A stretch of DNA of 64,000 nucleotides, from positions 1 through 64,000 of the forward strand of contig JAQXBM010000001.1 of NCBI GenBank assembly GCA_029252405.1, in the 5' to 3' direction. Below are positions 61,473 through 64,000 of the stretch, one piece after another; position 1 is the first letter of the stretch, and every line of letters starts with the position of its first letter. A program made the position numbers and the translations under genes. The notes beneath the pieces are model-generated. The model was not told the DNA's origin. It did no database searches and saw nothing but the letters and a program-made list of their open reading frames with translations. Origin of the DNA: Crocinitomicaceae bacterium. GTDB taxonomy: Bacteria; Bacteroidota; Bacteroidia; Flavobacteriales_D; Crocinitomicaceae.

Positions 61473-62510
61473 TTATTCTTCCTCACGTCTTTTCGGTACA
61501 ACTCCGTGGAGTTCAATTCTTCGCACGTGCGAAGTAATTTGACCACAACTGTTGGTAACATCAAATCGTAGGTTTTGAATACCTGGTTTGGAGAACTCGT
61601 ACATACCTTGTGGACCTTCAATTTTGATATCTCCGTTCAACCAAACTGCGATTGATTTCGCTTCGTTTTGTTGCATTCGATAAGTCAACTTGTAAGAGAT
61701 GTTACCTCTTTCATCTTCGATGCTCTCAGTATTCAAATCGATGAAATAACGGTCGAGTTTGTACTTCTCTCTCGTATCCGATAAAATTCTATCCGCTGAA
61801 TTACTAATTTCTTTGGCAAATTTCTTTCTGATGATTCTTCCATGATCCATCACTTCTTCTCCAAAAATTGCTTTAAAGAAGGTGCATGCCACCAAATACG
61901 ATCCTTTTTTGCTAGGGTGCGCTAAATCCGGTGCATACAAATTGATGTCTTCATTACTTCTTCTAACATCTCGCCAAACGAGTCCAACAGGAACAACAGG
62001 AAGATTATAGTAATTAGATATATAGGTATATCCATCCTTAATCTTATCGGTCATTTTATCGTATGAGTCCGTTTCTTCTCTGTGACCGTAGCCGTGCTTG
62101 TAGCCCCAAGTCATGTAAAACATCACGTTTGTGCATTCATTGTTTTCATAAATGGCTTTCGTGAGTTTATCCGCGTATGGGACAATAGTAGAATCCAGTT
62201 GACTCTGTTCAAAGGCCAATTCTCGGCTAAAACCTTGTAATATGATGTAATCCCACTTACGCTTGTTAATTGCTTCGTATACTTCGGGACGTTCCTCTGC
62301 ATGAATTTTAAAGGTTGCACTAGATTGAGCGCACTTCTCAACGAGCACATTCATGCCAGCGTCCTTTGCGATCTTATCAAACATCTTCGGCATGTTATTC
62401 ATGTGCGTATAGCTGTTACCAATGAACAATACCTTCAAAGGCTCCTCTTGCGCAGAAACAGTGCATGTAGCAAAGAATGCTATAATCCCGTTAAAAAACT
62501 TTTTGAGCAT
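61473..62510 (-). CDS. Secreted SGNH/GDSL-type hydrolase or acetyltransferase (345 aa)
   Basis: The start is ATG 62510, which gives the signal peptide (MLKKFFNGIIAFFATCTVSA); the extension to 62585 does not. Block I is LFIGNSYTHM with Ser33, and block V is DLAHPSKKG with Asp195/His198. In between, WDYIILQGFSREL fits block III, without a clear Asn. A C-terminal beta part (about 290-345) with RLTYRMQ-like strands has a binding look. It is the first gene of a three-gene run with the two acyltransferases. Confidence 0.88.
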   Translation of the reverse strand: MLKKFFNGIIAFFATCTVSAQEEPLKVLFIGNSYTHMNNMPKMFDKIAKDAGMNVLVEKCAQSSATFKIHAEERPEVYEAINKRKWDYIILQGFSRELAFEQSQLDSTIVPYADKLTKAIYENNECTNVMFYMTWGYKHGYGHREETDSYDKMTDKIKDGYTYISNYYNLPVVPVGLVWRDVRRSNEDINLYAPDLAHPSKKGSYLVACTFFKAIFGEEVMDHGRIIRKKFAKEISNSADRILSDTREKYKLDRYFIDLNTESIEDERGNISYKLTYRMQQNEAKSIAVWLNGDIKIEGPQGMYEFSKPGIQNLRFDVTNSCGQITSHVRRIELHGVVPKRREEE

Positions 62511-62606
62511 GATATTTTTGATTGATGTTCTTAAAGCCATAGGCTTGTTGGTTTTGTTGTTTATGCATATAAGTGCAAATTTCAAACCAAGTTACGTCCA
62601 TGTCTA

Positions 62607-62996
62607 CTATGCTAATCGAATTTTCTCAGCTATTTCAGTCAATTGCTCGTGAGAAAAGGGCGCCTTTTCTTTTGTGAAATCCATGTCGTGAAGTGAGTCT
62701 ATCGGAACTAAATGAACATGTGCATGAGGCACTTCGAGGCCGATTACTGTAACTCCAATGCGATTGCAAGGAATCGCAGCTTTCAGTTTTTTCGCTACCG
62801 ATTTGGCAAATACCATCATATCTGCAAGATGATCATCTTCTAAATCAAAGATATAATCGACTTCAAGCTTTGGAATAACCAATACGTGACCTTCTCTTAA
62901 GGGCGTAATGTCCAAAAATGCCAAGAATTGATCGTTCTCAGCTACTTTATGGCAAGGCAACTCACCATTTACTATTTTGGTGAAAATTGAAGCCAT
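62607..62996 (-). CDS. HIT family nucleotide-binding protein
   Basis: 129 residues with the histidine triad HAHVHLVP (GLEVPHAHVHLVPID), FLDITPLREGHVLVIPK and the metal-near CHKVAEND. Hydrolyses AMP-linked compounds. The ATG overlaps the greA stop (TAATG), so it is co-translated with greA. Same arrangement is seen in other Bacteroidota. Confidence 0.95.
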   Translation of the reverse strand: MASIFTKIVNGELPCHKVAENDQFLAFLDITPLREGHVLVIPKLEVDYIFDLEDDHLADMMVFAKSVAKKLKAAIPCNRIGVTVIGLEVPHAHVHLVPIDSLHDMDFTKEKAPFSHEQLTEIAEKIRLA

Positions 62997-63469
62997 TAGC
63001 GCGTTATTTCAATGATTTCAAACTGAAGCGTTCCATTTGGTGTATCAATGTCAGCAATCTCGCCTACAGATTTACCAAGGAGTCCTTTACCGAAGGGAGA
63101 CTCGATACTGATTTTCTTTGCTTTCAAATCCGCTTCGTTCTCTGCTACAATGGTGTACGTCATTTCCATTCCGTTCTTCACGTTCTTGATTGTCGCAGTT
63201 GAAAGAATGAAAATCTTTGTGTGGTCTATTTCTGAGTCATCAATAATACGCGCATTTGAAACAACTTCCTCCAACTTGGCAATTTTCATCTCAAGAATTC
63301 CTTGAGCTTCTTTTGCTGCATCGTATTCGGCGTTTTCAGACAAATCTCCTTTATCAATTGCTTCTCCGATTTGCGCTGAGATTTCAGGTCTTTTAACGAA
63401 TTTCATTTCATGCAACTCGTCTTTCAACTTTTGCAATCCCTCTTTCGTATAGTAGCTGATCTGTGACAT
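62996..63469 (-). CDS. greA: Transcription elongation factor GreA
   Basis: 157 residues: N-terminal coiled coil (SYYTKEGLQKLKDELHEM, GDLSENAEYDAAKEAQ with the catalytic acidic tip) and C-terminal FKBP-like domain (SPFGKGLLGKSVGEIADID). It rescues backtracked RNA polymerase. Followed by the HIT gene with a 1-nt overlap. Confidence 0.97.
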   Translation of the reverse strand: MSQISYYTKEGLQKLKDELHEMKFVKRPEISAQIGEAIDKGDLSENAEYDAAKEAQGILEMKIAKLEEVVSNARIIDDSEIDHTKIFILSTATIKNVKNGMEMTYTIVAENEADLKAKKISIESPFGKGLLGKSVGEIADIDTPNGTLQFEIIEITR

Positions 63470-63489
63470 ATTCTAAATTTTCTATAACA

Positions 63490-63519
63490 AAAACAAGAGA
63501 GCCCAAACGGACTCTCTTG
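63490..63519 (-). terminator. Rho-independent terminator of the outer-membrane protein gene
   Basis: An 11-bp stem with one mismatch (CAAGAGAG.. with ..CTCTCTTG, 63494-63519) and a T-run on the minus strand (63484-63493), between the 63545 stop and greA. Confidence 0.85.
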
Positions 63520-63544
63520 ATAATCAAATGTAATAAAATTCTAT

Positions 63545-64000
63545 TTATTTCAGGCTAATTGTCGCTCCAATTGTGTGGATAACACCAAATTGTCCTGCAA
63601 AACGCGCTGCGTATTCGATACCCAAAGCATTCTTGCTTTCACCAACCAATGCATCTACTGAGAAACCAGCAGATGGTCCGATTAGTGCGCTAGAACGATT
63701 CTCAACACTGAATAGATTCTTTTCGTAAACGAAACCTCCTCTAAGGTTGAATGCCATCTTCTCCGTTGTCATTCCGTAATCCAATCCTAAACGGAATTGA
63801 TCACTTGAGAACGAGTTAGCTGTAAATCCAAAACCAAGGTTTAGTTTGTTCGTTTCGTCGAAGATGAAATCATATGATCCACCGATTGCCAACAAAGAAG
63901 GCATTTCGAACTCACCAGAACGCTGCTCCAATGTAGCAAGTACTCCAGTTTCTACGAATTCAACTTGTTGCGCCAAACCATCACCTGAGTAACTCATTGT
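63545..64000 (-). CDS. Outer-membrane beta-barrel protein, 3' part (PorV/PorQ-like)
   Basis: The frame is open to the edge of the window, so only the C-terminal half (about 150 residues) is here; the ATG at 63997 is probably internal. Strands alternate polar and aromatic residues (SYDFIFDETNKLNLGFGFTAN, QFRLGLDYGMTTEKMAFNLRGGFVYE, NALGIEYAARFAGQFGVIHTIG) and it ends at ISLK, as outer-membrane barrels do. PorV/PorQ is the best guess, because of the IHTIG-type end; another barrel is possible. Confidence 0.6.
   Translation of the reverse strand, partial: TMSYSGDGLAQQVEFVETGVLATLEQRSGEFEMPSLLAIGGSYDFIFDETNKLNLGFGFTANSFSSDQFRLGLDYGMTTEKMAFNLRGGFVYEKNLFSVENRSSALIGPSAGFSVDALVGESKNALGIEYAARFAGQFGVIHTIGATISLK

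Noticed and set aside
1-64000. tRNA, rRNA, transposase, integrase or phage genes
   Set aside because: I looked through all gaps and gene products and saw none that could be supported.

Overview
The window reads as ordinary chromosome of a marine or freshwater Bacteroidota, most likely a flavobacterium close to Crocinitomicaceae/Fluviicola. The evidence is: several secreted proteins with type IX secretion (T9SS) C-terminal domains of both type A and type B (gliding-motility-associated) form; a PorP/SprF protein next to an OmpA-like PorE-type protein; a complete Na+-translocating NADH:quinone reductase operon; menaquinone genes; promoter-like TAnnTTTG boxes instead of sigma70 boxes; few Shine-Dalgarno sequences; and several TTG/GTG starts. 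I see no tRNA, rRNA, CRISPR array, insertion sequence, phage or integrase.

Layout. 1-5 kb (minus strand): a small Lys-rich protein, a 4-TM protein, an AlbA_2 protein coupled to aroE, a DUF368/PopT undecaprenyl-phosphate translocase candidate, a rhodanese, a DUF4442 hot-dog protein and a nitronate monooxygenase-like protein. 5-8.6 kb (plus): menA, menC and a large polytopic membrane protein. 8.6-10.7 kb: tex. 10.7-12.9 kb (plus): two tandem lipoprotein cytochromes c, a class III CoA-transferase and a GNAT. 12.9-20.5 kb (minus): a membrane protein, an Omp28-like T9SS type A protein, an M42 aminopeptidase and a 1195-aa T9SS type B protein. 20.6-30.3 kb (plus): a second nitronate monooxygenase-like protein, an M16 peptidase pair, a beta-helix lipoprotein, a 1095-aa type B protein, a small membrane protein and a GT9 glycosyltransferase. 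30.3-36.4 kb (minus): a MORN/YwqK protein, a GNAT, a third type B protein, and a von Willebrand D protein with a Pro-Thr-Arg repeat tail. 37-43 kb (minus): nqrABCDEF. 43.3-46.7 kb: apaG, a TPR-TM protein and pruA. 46.8-53.1 kb: a lipoprotein, paaABCD (minus), and divergently two paaE-type reductases plus an SDR. 53.3-58.9 kb (plus): an ECF sigma factor with a small TM partner, a lipoprotein, a GNAT, porP/sprF, a PorE-like OmpA protein with a DUF1573 tail, and a hibernation factor. 59-64 kb (minus): two paralogous membrane acyltransferases with a periplasmic SGNH protein, a HIT protein, greA, and the 3' part of an outer-membrane beta-barrel gene that runs off the window.

How the genes fit together. 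Respiration (menaquinone synthesis, Na+-NQR, small cytochromes c), amino-acid and aromatic catabolism (pruA, paaABCDE) and cell-surface biogenesis (T9SS clients plus PorP/PorE-type factors) dominate. No part looks like a mobile island. The best candidates for undescribed biology are the acyltransferase pair with an SGNH protein (59-62.5 kb), the VWD/PTR-repeat protein (34.6-36.4 kb), the PorP-PorE/DUF1573 pair (55-58.5 kb), the duplicated PaaE reductase, and the tandem lipoprotein cytochromes. All functions are inferred by reading the sequence; no database search was run.
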